This document shows positions 22,051 through 32,955 of a stretch of DNA of 64,000 nucleotides, in pieces; positions within the stretch are counted from its first letter, which is position 1, and every line of letters begins with the position of its first letter. Below the pieces are notes generated by a model. That model saw only the letters and a program-made list of their open reading frames with translations, ran no database searches and was not told the DNA's origin. The DNA is taken from the NCBI GenBank assembly GCA_029204225.1, contig CM055096.1:38273623-38337622 (forward strand). Direction: 5' to 3'. The translations under genes and the position numbers were made by a program. Source of the DNA: Diphasiastrum complanatum (Eukaryota > Streptophyta > Lycopodiopsida > Lycopodiales > Lycopodiaceae).

Positions 22051-22703
22051 TGTGAAAAACTCAGATCCAAAAGATGCTAAAGTTTCATAAAGATCTTGGC
22101 CATGGAAGTTATGCACATCTAGATTGAAAAAATGATAGAAATTGTGATGTTAAGCATACTAAACATCAACTAAACATCAAAATCTGATCATAAGCTTTCA
22201 CAAACAGAAACTTGCTGTCCCTGTCCGTACTTCAGAGCCTACAACCTGCATTTCACACGTGTGAAGCCATAGCAACAAAGAAATCACAATTCTAGTGGCT
22301 AGAATGCAAGATATGAACAAAAAAGTGAGAGAGAAGAAGATGGATCTTCAAAGAGCATAACATTCATTCAATAGAATGAAAATGAGATGTGTACATACTC
22401 GTGGAGATGGCTATTTATAGCAGCCATAGTGCCTCTTGGCCACTTGTCTTATGATAGGCTAAAATTGGGGTCCAATAGGATTCACCCATATACCTAGAAA
22501 TTTGGTCAAATAGGAATGCACCAAATTATGAGCCAATAGAAGAGCTCCACACTCGACCTCCTCTAATTAATGTGACCTCAAAAGTAGTGTACACATACTT
22601 TGGGCCTCTACATACATGTATGAACCTATCTCTAACTTTTATTTGGCCATAGGCCTACAAAATCTCAAGTTAGGAAAATACTACTAGTTGACAATTTTTC
22701 ACA
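22051..22703 (-). repeat. Copia-E 3' LTR (653 bp)
   Basis: TGTGAAAAACTCAG to AATTTTTCACA. Contains the palindrome TCACACGTGTGA at 22253-22264. The promoter reads on the minus strand; TGCTATAAATAGCC (reverse complement of about 22427-22440) is a strong TATA box. Confidence 0.97.
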
Positions 22704-25700
22704 CTCCCTCTTCAACTAGTTTTAGCATAGATTTAGAAAGTACACCAAGACTTGTTCTATGCTTGAAAAATAAGTCCTTTCCCAATGCTTTGGTAAAGAT
22801 ATCAGCCACACATTCCTTTGATGGGACATGTTCAAGCTTGATCTCTTTTGCCAACACTTGTTCTCTCACAAAATGGTAAGCCACCTCGATATGTTTGCTC
22901 CTTGCATGGAAAACCGGATTGCTTGCTAGACTTTGGGCTGAAAGGTTGTCACAAAAGATGATTGGACTCTCTGAAAAATCCAGCAAATGAAGCTCCATAA
23001 TCATCCTCTTGATCCACACCATCTCCTTTGTGCATGATGTCAAAGCTTTGTACTCGGCCTCACTAGAAGAAAGTGATATAGTTGCTTGTTTCTTCGACAT
23101 CCATGAGATAGCTCCATCACCTATGAAAATAGCATGTGCATTTATGGATTTTCTATCCATAAGGTCTCCTGCAAAATCTGAATCTGAAAAACCAAATAAG
23201 TTAGGTGATGAGCCTCTATAAACAATGCCAAAATCTTTTGTTCCCGAGATGTATCTCAAGATCCTTTTTCCTAGTTTCCAATGTTCTATGCTAGGATCTT
23301 GCATGAATTGGCTTAATCTACCAACACAATAAGATAAATCAGGTCTTGTGATGGTTAGATATATAAGAGAACCTATTAGCTTCCTATAGAGAGTAATGTC
23401 CTCGAAGGATCTTTCATTACCTCTTATAGTTAGCTTTACATGTGATTCCATAGGTGTATCAATAGGATTTGCATCTACCATATGAAATCTATTGAGAATA
23501 GAAATAGCATACTTCTCTTGTGAAATAAAAGTGATTTGAGAAGTTCTAATTACTTCTATTCCTAAGATATAGCTCAAAAGACCAAGATCATGCACTTCAA
23601 ATTCCTTTTTTAGTGCTTTCTTGATATCTTCTATATCTTCCTTGTTCCCTCCACTTAAAATAATGTCATCCACATAAATTAGAAGGATTGTAACATCATT
23701 AGCACTAATTCTAAAGTAAAGTGAATGATCATACTCACTCATAGTGAAGTTTTGAGAAAGTAGAAAAGAGTTAAGCCTAGCATACCAACTCCTTGGTGCT
23801 TGCTTAAGACCATACAAACTTTTTTGTAGAAAACACACATGATTAGGCTTGCTATGAGAAACATAGCTCTCGGGTTGCTCCATGTAGACTTCCTCTTCAA
23901 GATCACCATTCAAGAAAGCATTAGAAATGTCTAATTGCCAAAGATCCCATCCATAAAGAGTTGCAAGGGAAATGATTACTCTTATGCTCACCATCTTTGC
24001 CACGGGTGCAAAGGTTTCCTCATAGTCAATGCCATGCTCTTGAGCATAACCTTTAGCCACCAACCTTGCCTTGAACTTGTTGATAGATCCATCTTGATTT
24101 GTCTTTACCTTGAAGATCCATTTGCATCCAATTGCACTTTTGCCCTTTGGAAGCTCCACCAATCTCCATGTGTTGTTCTTCATAAGTGCTTCAAACTCAA
24201 GATCCATTGCTTGGATCCATTCCTCTTCTTGCCTTGCTTCATCTACACATGAAGGTACATCAAAAGAAGTTAGGAAAGCATAGTTGGATCCATCCACCAC
24301 TTGCTTACCTTTGCCATCATAAGTGAGCCTTGAGGGTTTCACTTTATGCCTTGGAGTTCTCCTTGGAATTTGACTTGAAGAGGCTTCTTCAACATCCACA
24401 TCCAATGTGTCATCAACTCCATTGTCATCAAGCACATTAGTTGCAACAACACCATCATCACTTGAAACAACTTTTGGAATGTTACTTTCATCAAAAATGA
24501 CATCCCTACTTGTGAACACTTTCTTGATTGAAGGAACATAAATCCTATATGCTTTGCTTACTTCACTATAACCAACAAAAATGCCCTTTCTTGAAGATGG
24601 ATCCTCCTTAGTTCTATCATCAAGAGTAATGTTGAAGTAGCAAATGCATCCAAAAGTTCTTAGAAACTTGACATTAGGCTTCGTACCAAACAAAGCTTCA
24701 AAAGGGGTTTTTCCTTCCAATACAATACTTGGCCATCTATTGCATAGGAAATTTGCACACAACAAAGCATCACTCCAAAAAGGTTTAGGAAGATTAGCAT
24801 TCAATCTCATTGCCTTTGCACTCTCACACAAGGTTCTATTCTTCCTCTCGGCCACTCCATTTTGTTGTGGTGTTCTTGGACATGTGTACTCCCTCTTGAT
24901 CCCATGCTCATCGCAAAAGGCTTTGAATTTGTTAGAAATGTATTCACCACCATTGTCGCTCCTCAAGCATTTGATTTTGGTTGTAAATTGAGTCTCAATA
25001 GCAACTTTGAACTTGACAAACACATCAAACACCTCATCCTTGCTCTTTAGTAGATAAACCCAACAAAATCTACTAAAATCATCAATGAAAGTTACATACA
25101 TCTTAGCACCTCCATTGCTAATTGTAGTAACACCATGAATATCCGAATGCAAGAGAGAAAAAGGCATCTTAGATCTAGATATAGATCTAGTATATGGCAA
25201 TCTATGTGATTTAGACAAAGCACATTCTTCACAAACATGATTCAAGCAAGTAAGAGACTTGGGAAGTCCCCTTACTACCTCCTTTTTGGCTATTACCTCC
25301 AAGGCCTTGTAGTTGAGATGTCCCATCCTTTTATGCCATACCTCTTGAATTGACATTTGTTCATTTGCCATGCATCCAACTTGGTTAGCAACAACACATG
25401 CATCAAGCTTGAACAATTTCCCTTGCCTTTTCCCTTTTGCAATGATACTACACCCCTTTTTGATCAAGCAAGCATCATCATCAAACTCAACTTTGAATCC
25501 TTTGTCAAGCATTTGGCTTACACTAAGTAAGTTCTTGGTAATGGATGGAATGAGCAAAACATCTTTCAATTCTATATTCCTATTTGTAGAAAGTGAAATA
25601 GGAATTGTGCCAATCCCCTTGATTGCACACTCACCATCATTTGCGGTATAGATTACCTTCCTATCACCATCAAATGCCATTAAAGATGAAAAATACTCTT

Positions 25701-26649
25701 TATGATATGTCATATGAGAAGTGGCTCCACTATCAATCCACCAAGGATCAATGTCTCCATGATTAGCCAACAAGCAAGATGACATAACAAAAGCATCATT
25801 TGAAAGAAGCTCATCCCCACCCTCATCAATAGTTAGATTGGTTTGCTTTTCCCCTTGATCCCTCTTTTTCTTAAAACAATCACTAGCAAAATGCCCTTTG
25901 ACTCCACAATAGAAACATTTTAGCTTAGATCTATCCTTCTTTTTGCCAAAAGTAGAGTGCTCACCTTGGTCTTGCCCTTTAGACCAATTGCTTTTACCTT
26001 TGCCCTTGAACTTGCCTTTAGAGAACATTGCCTCCTCTTCTCCTCCTTGAGATGTAGAAGATGCTCCCACTCTTGCTTGCAACCTGAATTCTTCAGCCAA
26101 CAAGACCTCTTGCAAGTCTCCAACACTTGGTAAACATTTTTGGATAGCATAACTTTGAACAAGATTAGCATGATCATCCAACAAGCCATTGAGAATCACT
26201 TGAACAAGCTCCTCATTATTTATGCCATCATTAATGCATGCTAACTCATCATTCAATGCTTTAACTCTCAAAACAAAAGCATGTCCATTCTCACTCTTCT
26301 TTTGCATACAAGAAAAGATTTGCCTTCTTAAAGTCAACACTCTAGAAGTAGACTTGGATTCATAAACCTTCTTCAAGGCTTCCCAAGCTTCACTAGATGA
26401 TGTGCACTTACCAACCTCTTTGATAAGCTCATTTGTCACATTCATCTTGATCATGTGAAGGGCTTTCTTTGCCCTCTTGTCATACCTCAATTGTTCTTGA
26501 GGTGCCAAAGGTCTCTCCTCCACACCTACAACAATATCCATCAACTCATTCATCTCAAGCAAAGACTCCATCCTTACTTTCCAAGTAGAATAGTTGAGGG
26601 AGGTAAGCCTATCATTGCTTTCCAACATGTAGCCTCCATTTGTAGCCAT
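22699..26649 (-). CDS. Copia-E Gag-Pol polyprotein (1316 residues)
   Basis: Single frame. Domains: Gag of UBN2 type (residues about 10-200); CCHC zinc knuckle CFYCGVKGHFASDC (245-258); retropepsin with DSGATSHM (D306); GAG-pre-integrase (VWHKRMGHLNY); integrase with DDFSRFCWVYLLKSK, RSDNGGEY and NGVAERKNRTL (DDE core); copia RT with CKWIFKVKTNQDGS, QLDISNAFLNGDLEE and catalytic YVDD; RNase H with SSSEAEYKAL and CDNLSAQSLASNP. Gag packages the RNA, protease cuts the polyprotein, RT/RNase H makes DNA and integrase inserts it. The stop codon lies in the first bases of the LTR, so the PPT is coding (EEG). Gag and Pol share one frame, as is usual for plant copia. Confidence 0.97.
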   Translation of the reverse strand: MATNGGYMLESNDRLTSLNYSTWKVRMESLLEMNELMDIVVGVEERPLAPQEQLRYDKRAKKALHMIKMNVTNELIKEVGKCTSSSEAWEALKKVYESKSTSRVLTLRRQIFSCMQKKSENGHAFVLRVKALNDELACINDGINNEELVQVILNGLLDDHANLVQSYAIQKCLPSVGDLQEVLLAEEFRLQARVGASSTSQGGEEEAMFSKGKFKGKGKSNWSKGQDQGEHSTFGKKKDRSKLKCFYCGVKGHFASDCFKKKRDQGEKQTNLTIDEGGDELLSNDAFVMSSCLLANHGDIDPWWIDSGATSHMTYHKEYFSSLMAFDGDRKVIYTANDGECAIKGIGTIPISLSTNRNIELKDVLLIPSITKNLLSVSQMLDKGFKVEFDDDACLIKKGCSIIAKGKRQGKLFKLDACVVANQVGCMANEQMSIQEVWHKRMGHLNYKALEVIAKKEVVRGLPKSLTCLNHVCEECALSKSHRLPYTRSISRSKMPFSLLHSDIHGVTTISNGGAKMYVTFIDDFSRFCWVYLLKSKDEVFDVFVKFKVAIETQFTTKIKCLRSDNGGEYISNKFKAFCDEHGIKREYTCPRTPQQNGVAERKNRTLCESAKAMRLNANLPKPFWSDALLCANFLCNRWPSIVLEGKTPFEALFGTKPNVKFLRTFGCICYFNITLDDRTKEDPSSRKGIFVGYSEVSKAYRIYVPSIKKVFTSRDVIFDESNIPKVVSSDDGVVATNVLDDNGVDDTLDVDVEEASSSQIPRRTPRHKVKPSRLTYDGKGKQVVDGSNYAFLTSFDVPSCVDEARQEEEWIQAMDLEFEALMKNNTWRLVELPKGKSAIGCKWIFKVKTNQDGSINKFKARLVAKGYAQEHGIDYEETFAPVAKMVSIRVIISLATLYGWDLWQLDISNAFLNGDLEEEVYMEQPESYVSHSKPNHVCFLQKSLYGLKQAPRSWYARLNSFLLSQNFTMSEYDHSLYFRISANDVTILLIYVDDIILSGGNKEDIEDIKKALKKEFEVHDLGLLSYILGIEVIRTSQITFISQEKYAISILNRFHMVDANPIDTPMESHVKLTIRGNERSFEDITLYRKLIGSLIYLTITRPDLSYCVGRLSQFMQDPSIEHWKLGKRILRYISGTKDFGIVYRGSSPNLFGFSDSDFAGDLMDRKSINAHAIFIGDGAISWMSKKQATISLSSSEAEYKALTSCTKEMVWIKRMIMELHLLDFSESPIIFCDNLSAQSLASNPVFHARSKHIEVAYHFVREQVLAKEIKLEHVPSKECVADIFTKALGKDLFFKHRTSLGVLSKSMLKLVEEGV
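22704..22717 (-). promoter_or_regulatory. Copia-E polypurine tract
   Basis: Reads GTTGAAGAGGGAG on the minus strand immediately before the LTR. This primes second-strand synthesis. It also encodes the last Pol residues. Confidence 0.85.
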
Positions 26650-27246
26650 GTTGCAATGATTGATCTCTGATCTTTGACCTGTTCCAATGCACTAAGCACT
26701 CTCTTGAATCAACAAATGAAACACAAGAAGAAATCACAAAGATTTGGAACCTAAAACCTTACTTTTTCTCTCTTTTCCTCACTTTTTCCTTAATTTTAGC
26801 CACTAGTTTTATGATTTCTTGATCAAACCAAGACCAAACCTCAATATACTTGCTTTTCCCTCACTCCTAAGATTGAAATACACTCTTGAATCATTCAGCA
26901 AACTGAAAATCAGAGGGTTACATCAATTTTGAAGTTTTTGACATGAAGAAGCAAGAAATTGAATCAAAAAACTATATGCTAGAATGGAAAACTAATAGGA
27001 TCTTGTTGGATCTTGCATCTCCCTCTTTCCAAAACAATTTTTGTCTCCTTATTCTGATAAGTACAGAGGGAATTCGCCCTACTTCAATTGAAATGCATAC
27101 AAATGATGTTTTGATCACAAAGATCCAATTTCTACACATAAATCAACAAGATTTTTAGCTAGAAACTTGATTGGAATGCTACAAAAGCAAACTCGCCCAC
27201 AAATCTCTTCTAAATCTGGCAAAACCTGCACATTTGGCCGCCTAAT
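26650..27246 (-). other. Copia-E untranslated leader
   Basis: About 600 bp between the PBS and the Gag start codon. No domain or long frame belongs here; AT-rich. Confidence 0.7.
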
Positions 27247-27258
27247 GCTCTGATACCA
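27247..27258 (-). promoter_or_regulatory. Copia-E primer binding site
   Basis: TGGTATCAGAGC on the minus strand, a perfect initiator tRNA-Met complement next to the 5' LTR. Confidence 0.95.
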
Positions 27259-27911
27259 TGTGAAAAACTCAGATCCAAAAGATGCTAAAGTTTCATAAAG
27301 ATCTTGGCCATGGAAGTTATGCACATCTAGATTGAAAAAATGATAGAAATTGTGATGTTAAGCATACTAAACATCAACTAAACATCAAAATCTGATCATA
27401 AGCTTTCACAAACAGAAACTTGCTGTCCCTGTCCGTACTTCAGAGCCTACAACCTGCATTTCACACGTGTGAAGCCATAGCAACAAAGAAATCACAATTC
27501 TAGTGGCTAGAATGCAAGATATGAACAAAAAAGTGAGAGAGAAGAAGATGGATCTTCAAAGAGCATAACATTCATTCAATAGAATGAAAATGAGATGTGT
27601 ACATACTCGTGGAGATGGCTATTTATAGCAGCCATAGTGCCTCTTGGCCACTTGTCTTATGATAGGCTAAAATTGGGGTCCAATAGGATTCACCCATATA
27701 CCTAGAAATTTGGTCAAATAGGAATGCACCAAATTATGAGCCAATAGAAGAGCTCCACACTCGACCTCCTCTAATTAATGTGACCTCAAAAGTAGTGTAC
27801 ACATACTTTGGGCCTCTACATACATGTATGAACCTATCTCTAACTTTTATTTGGCCATAGGCCTACAAAATCTCAAGTTAGGAAAATACTACTAGTTGAC
27901 AATTTTTCACA
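27259..27911 (-). repeat. Copia-E 5' LTR (653 bp)
   Basis: No difference from 22051-22703 seen by eye. TCACACGTGTGA at 27461-27472. Confidence 0.97.
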
Positions 27912-29045
27912 GGGTCAAGGACATGGGAGAGGAGATGGAGTCAATTGCTAAGCATAACACATGGGACTTAATGGAACCACCAGTTGGCAAGAAACCCATT
28001 GGTTGTAAATGGGTATACAGGACTAAATACCATGCAGATGGAAGTATAGCAAAGCACAAAGCAAGATTGGTGATCAAAGGGTATGCACAAAGTAAAGGGA
28101 TTGACTATGAGGAGACCTTTGTGCCAATATGTAAGTGGAATACTCTGTGTCCACTTGTTGCTTTAGCTTCACATTTTGGTTGGCCTTTGCATCAGATGGA
28201 TGTGAAATCTGCTTTTCTAAATGGTGAGTTAGAAGAAGAGGTGTTCATGGATCAACTTGAAGGCTATGTAGTGAAACGACAGGAGAATAAAGTATGTCGC
28301 TTGAAGAAAGCGCTTTATGGTCTTAAACAGGCACCACGTGCATGGTATAGTGGGATTGATGCCTACTTTCATGCTAAGGGGATGGTGAGAACACATTCTG
28401 ATCCAAATCTTTATGTCTTATCCTTTGATGATATGGTTGCTTTGATTGCTCTTTATGTTGATGACTTGATTATCACGGAAAATAATCAAGAGATGATAGA
28501 CATGATCAAGAAAGACCTCATGAAATAACGAGATGACAGATCTCAGCCTAATGCATTATTGCCTTGGAGTGGAGGTGTGGCAAAAAGGACATGAACTGGG
28601 TTTAGCACAGGTGAAGTATGTTAGAGAGTTGTTACATAGGTTCAGGTTGAAGGATTGCAAGTCAGTGAACACTCCTATTGAACCAGGTAAAAAGCTTTCT
28701 CATCTTGACGAGTCACAGCCATTTGATGCTACGCTGTATAGGTGGTTCGCAGGGTGCTTGATTTACCTTACCACGACTAGACCAGATATATGATATGTTG
28801 TTGGTATTGCAAGTCAATTTATGATAGCACCTACGGAAATTCATTGGAAGGCAGCTAAGCGCATTTTGCGTTATGTCAAAGGCACTTTAGATTATGGCTT
28901 GGCTTACACGAAGCATGAGGGTTTACCTGAGTTATGTGACCATATGAATGCGGATTGGGGAGATGACTATGATGATCGTAGATCCACCACAGGGTATGTA
29001 TTCCAGTTTTGTGGCAGTTGCTTTTCCTGGTCTAGCAAAATTTGA
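27912..29045 (+). mobile_element. Copia-F: RT-RNase H fragment of an older copia, plus strand
   Basis: The open frames encode copia RT (NTWDLMEPPVGKKPIGCKWV, QMDVKSAFLNGELEEEVF, LYGLKQAPRAWY and the catalytic YVDD) and the start of RNase H (RRSTTGYVFQFCGSCFSWSSK), with breaks. It is cut on its left by Copia-E. It ends abruptly at about 29045, where minus-strand copia sequence begins. No LTR was found for it. Confidence 0.9.
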
Positions 29046-29109
29046 CCTTCTCCTATTGTTCGTGTTGTTCGCAAACATTTCGTTTTCATATCTTTCGTCA
29101 AATTGGGAG

Positions 29110-29463
29110 TCAAGAGCTAGTAGAGCTTTGGTAACAGAAACATTTTGTTTCTTCACCATCGAAGATTATATATTGTTCAGATGGGAAAGCAATAGTGTAG
29201 CCCACATTACTCATCTTAGAAACTGACAACTGAGGTATGTGAAGAACGTTGGTGACATAAATAGAAATATCATTGTTGAAAGTGATTTTGACTATCCCTT
29301 TGCTTTCCATGCATATGGTGCTTGAATCTCCGAGGTAGATGAATTGATCTCTGTTGTAAGCTGCATACTCGATAAACCATCCCTTGCGACAGGTCATGTG
29401 TTGGGTAGCATCACTGTCCAAGTACCAGCTATCGTGGTCTTTGTTGCCACTGTTGTAAGCCAT
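29110..29463 (-). pseudogene. Copia-G protease remnant
   Basis: A 117-residue frame with SWYLDSDATQHMTCRKGWF, the copia retropepsin active-site region, and VLHIPQLSVSKM further on. Confidence 0.85.
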
Positions 29464-30258
29464 TAATAGGTGTGTATCTTGTTCCTTAAATTTTGTCGCA
29501 TTGGAGGAGTTTGACTACTGCTGTTGTTGCTTATTTGCCTCGTTGTAGATGCAGATGCGACACTCCTTGATGTTGTGATTGGCTCTCTTGCAATATCTAT
29601 AGAAGAGCTTCTTGCGTGATCCATTGTTCTCACCTTGAGTGTGAGGGTTCTACTGTTGTTGCTGCTGCACTTGATTCTTGGACTTGGAATAGTCTTTCTT
29701 CTTGGTGTACAGGGCCATGGATTTGTCTTTGATGGATAGGTCACTGGTCTTTCTCCGCATTTCTTCTTGAAGAAGATGACCGATCATCTTTTGAAGAGTG
29801 AGGTCGGGTTGGGTGGAGATCATCACCACAAAGTATTCATATGACTTTGGAAGAGAAGAAAGCAAGGTGATAACGACATCATCATCTTGAATGGCACATC
29901 CTACAGCTGATACCTAATCCAATACAGATTTGAAGTTATTGATGTGAGAAGTGATGGCAGTAGAATCAGACATGCTAAGAGTAAAAAACTTCCTTCTAAG
30001 ATGTAATCTAGTGGTTACATCATGAGTCTCATAGAGATTTGATAACAAATCTAATATATCATCTTTGATCTTTCATGTCTTTGCTTGATCACCATCTTCT
30101 GGTTTTAGGTCAGAACCTTCTACTAGATTCCAAAGATATCTATCTATCAACATCATCCGAAGTTTTAACTTCCAGATGTAGAAGTTAAATCCATTGAACT
30201 TGTCAATGATTCTACCTTTGTTGGATGATGAAGATGAAGAGCTACTAATGTGAGACAA
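29464..30258 (-). pseudogene. Copia-G Gag remnant
   Basis: Gag pieces in order with a CCHC-like knuckle (RYCKRANHNIKEC) and a Gln run. Same subfamily style as the Gag of Copia-H. Broken. Confidence 0.8.
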
Positions 30259-30324
30259 ATTAACAGTAATACAAATAGAACAAACTTAATCTCTCAATTT
30301 ATTTGAGCTATGCTCTGATACCAA

Positions 30325-31640
30325 TCTGATGGGGCAAGGGAAAATGGAGAACAAGAGCGAAGAAGAGAGCAAGAATATTTGCGGAATAGCTCTCCCTCTA
30401 CAATCAGCTGCTAGATGCAAAAATAGTCTAGTAGATTATTTATGCTAGGTTAGTCACAGCTTAATCGTTCTATTATCCAACATGATCTTAAAAATTAATT
30501 TATACTCACAAAAACATAACGCGTACAGTCCACTGAAGAGATTAGAAATAGTTTGAGGTATTACTATAGATCAAATTTCAATGAGAAGTTTAGTTCAAAA
30601 AATAGTTTGAAAGAGCAGTACGACAGTGCAAGTTCCTCAGACAACAAAGACAACCATCATCTAATCAAAAACTGAGGAGTTGTAGACGTCCGGGTTCTGA
30701 TCCAAGTGAGTGAACAAACCTTATCAAACAACAATAAAGTGCATTCAAATCACAAGAAGTCACCGCCATCGTCACACCGCGACACATATAAACAACGAAG
30801 ATGACAAAGGCCAACAAACCGCAAACCGCAACAAACTGCAAACTCCAACCTTTGGACAACGAACGAAGGCAACTGAAGAAAACCGCAACTCAAAACTTGC
30901 GGTCCACATGCGAAGATCAAAACTCAACCATAATAGCTTTGTCTTTGGCTACAAAGGCAACTACGAAATTGGCGCGTCTTCATGATCCACGATCAATGAA
31001 GTACCAACAGGACCGGCGAACTCCACGGATGAATGAGACAGCAAACTAGAAGCCGTTGTAGTGGCTTAAGCAGTTCTTGTAGTCATTGATTGAAATTAAA
31101 ACCATTCCCGTCTATTCTATATATAGAGGATGAACAGGAGAAGGGTGGTTAGATAGGTTGAGCGATTGGATGATAAATGTGGGGATGAAAAATCCTTCAT
31201 TGATAGGTGAGACCAGCTGAGTGATCAATCTAATAAGGACACAGATAGAGAGACAGAAGTAAGTATTCGCTAGTAAGTGTTATTGTTTTTGTTTTTGTTC
31301 GTAAGACACAAAGTTTCTCTTGCAGTAATGTGTTGTGCAATATGCCAAAATACGCTCAATGGATCCATGTAATCAAACAAATGTTTTCTTGCCTCTTGTC
31401 TATTATGCATAATCTTTGAATGTGTTATGCTTTCTCACTGTTCTTACAAGATAAACTATTATTTGTTTTTCCACAAAGGCTCCTTATAATTAAATTAGTA
31501 GTAGATCAACAGTGTTTGTCTATAGTTTGGAAGAGGATAGATCTTAATAAGAATCAGTAGCTTCAATTAAGAGTTCGACTCTATCTAGGCACATCAGGAA
31601 TCTGTCAAAGAACAACATATTCCAAATAGCAAGATCACAG
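30325..31640. repeat. LTR-like sequence between Copia-G and Copia-H
   Basis: 30325 to about 30550 reads on the minus strand like a copia LTR end (TATA-like GCATAAATAATC, CT-rich U5, ending CCTTGCCCCATCA before the PBS), so it is the likely 5' LTR of Copia-G. From about 30880 the sequence instead resembles, on the plus strand, the probable Copia-D LTR at 19.5-20.3 kb (shared TTGCGGTCCA, TAGATCAA.AGTG and CATCAG blocks), with a TATA-like CTATATATAGAGG at about 31116. Boundaries are uncertain. No gene here. Confidence 0.45.
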
Positions 31641-31656
31641 GAAGCTCATCAAGCCC

Positions 31657-32955
31657 TTAATCTGAATCCTTGAATACCTTCACCTTCAAACTTAGTTCTA
31701 CATAGAATCTTTTGTGTGCTTCCAAACTTAATGCTTTCATAAAAATATATGTTGTCATATCTTGCGTTCTACAGTATTGCAATTTGATCTCTTTTTTGAG
31801 AACTTTGCTTCTGACGAAATGATACTTCAGTTCAATGTGCTTACTCCTGGAATGAAATCTAGAGTTGGCTGATAAAGCAATGGCACTTTGATTATCACAA
31901 AATAATGTCATCAAAGCATATTGATTTAGACCGATATCTGAGAGTAAGTTCCTCAACCAAATTGCTTCCTTTGTAGCATGAGAGGCTGCGATATACTCTG
32001 ATTCAGTGGAAGATAGAGCTATTGAAGATTGCTTGCGACTGTTCCAAGATACTGGACCATTGTTGAGGAAGCATGTAAATTTGGAAGTGGATTTATGAGT
32101 GTCTACATCTCCTGCCCAACTCGCATTTGTGTAACCACTGAGTAAATTGAGTTTGTCATTGTCGACTGCTCCATAACATATGAAAAAGTCCATAGTAGCT
32201 CAAACATATCTCGTGAGTCAGATAAGAGCCTTCCAATGTGTTACACCGGAATTAGTCATAAACTGACTGAGAGAGCTAACTGCAAAAGCTATGCCTGGCC
32301 TAGTACAGATCATGGCGTACATAAGAGATCCTATAATAGAATGGTAAGGATACTCACGCATCTGCTGCTTCTCATGAATTGGTTGGGGACACTGGTCCTT
32401 TGACAATTTACGACCTGGTTCCATTGGTGAGAGAGCTAACTTGCAATTCATCAAATTATATCTGACTAACATGTTGTGGATGTACCTCTATTGTGTAATG
32501 TAGACCAACTTTTGTTTTCTATCTTTGTGGATTTGTATATCAAGGCAAAAATGAGCTTCGCCCAGATCGGTCATGTCGAATTCGAAAGATAGCATTGACT
32601 TGGCCACTTTTATCAGATCAACACTGTTGCTGAAAAGCAATGTATCATCCACATATAAAGTGATAATGATAAAAGACTGTTGCAATGCTTTGAAGTAAAC
32701 ATTTGAATCTAAAGAGCTAGGTGTGTAGCCGTGATCAATAAGAAAAGTATTGATCCTTTGAAACCATGCTTGAGTAGATTGCTTTAAGCCATAAAGTGCC
32801 TTATGGTGTTTACACACACGATTGTGTTTACCCTCGATAATATAACCTTCGGGTTGCACCATGTAAATGTCTTCTTCGATAACTCTATTAAAATATGTTG
32901 TCTGTACATCCATTTGATGTATTTCCAAATCTGCTGCAGCGGCAAATGATAGCAA
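31657..32955 (-). pseudogene. Copia-H reverse transcriptase and RNase H remnant
   Basis: Frames carry YGLKQSTQAWF, YVDDTLLFSN, SWAGDVDTHKSTSKF, SSIALSSTESEYIAAS and RSKHIELKYHFVR. This is the catalytic end of the copia polyprotein, decayed. Confidence 0.9.

Larger units (their letters stand above)
22051..27911 (-). mobile_element. Copia-E: Ty1/copia retrotransposon, looks whole
   Basis: A 5861-bp element with two 653-bp LTRs that look identical by eye, a perfect tRNA-Met PBS, a PPT, and one uninterrupted Gag-Pol frame. A perfect 5-bp target duplication GGGTC flanks it (22046-22050 and 27912-27916). Identical LTRs mean a very recent insertion, probably well under 0.2 million years. It lies within an older copia, Copia-F, whose RT segment resumes immediately at 27912. 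No break seen. It is the youngest element in the window and the likely type member for the Gag of Copia-C. Confidence 0.97.
29046..30322 (-). mobile_element. Copia-G: Gag-protease part of a copia element, minus strand
   Basis: Minus-strand pieces from right to left: PBS at about 30311-30322; Gag start with a Ser run then IDKFNGFNFYIWKLKLRMML (30073-30258); the middle of Gag (MLSSLPKSYEYFVVMIST, 29650-29865); a zinc-knuckle region; and protease with DSDATQHMT (29110-29463). Pol beyond protease is absent. Several breaks. Its 5' LTR should begin at about 30325 (TGATGGGGCAAGG). Confidence 0.85.

Noticed and set aside
30710-31049. Two overlapping plus frames
   Set aside because: Different frames of the same LTR-like sequence, no domain.
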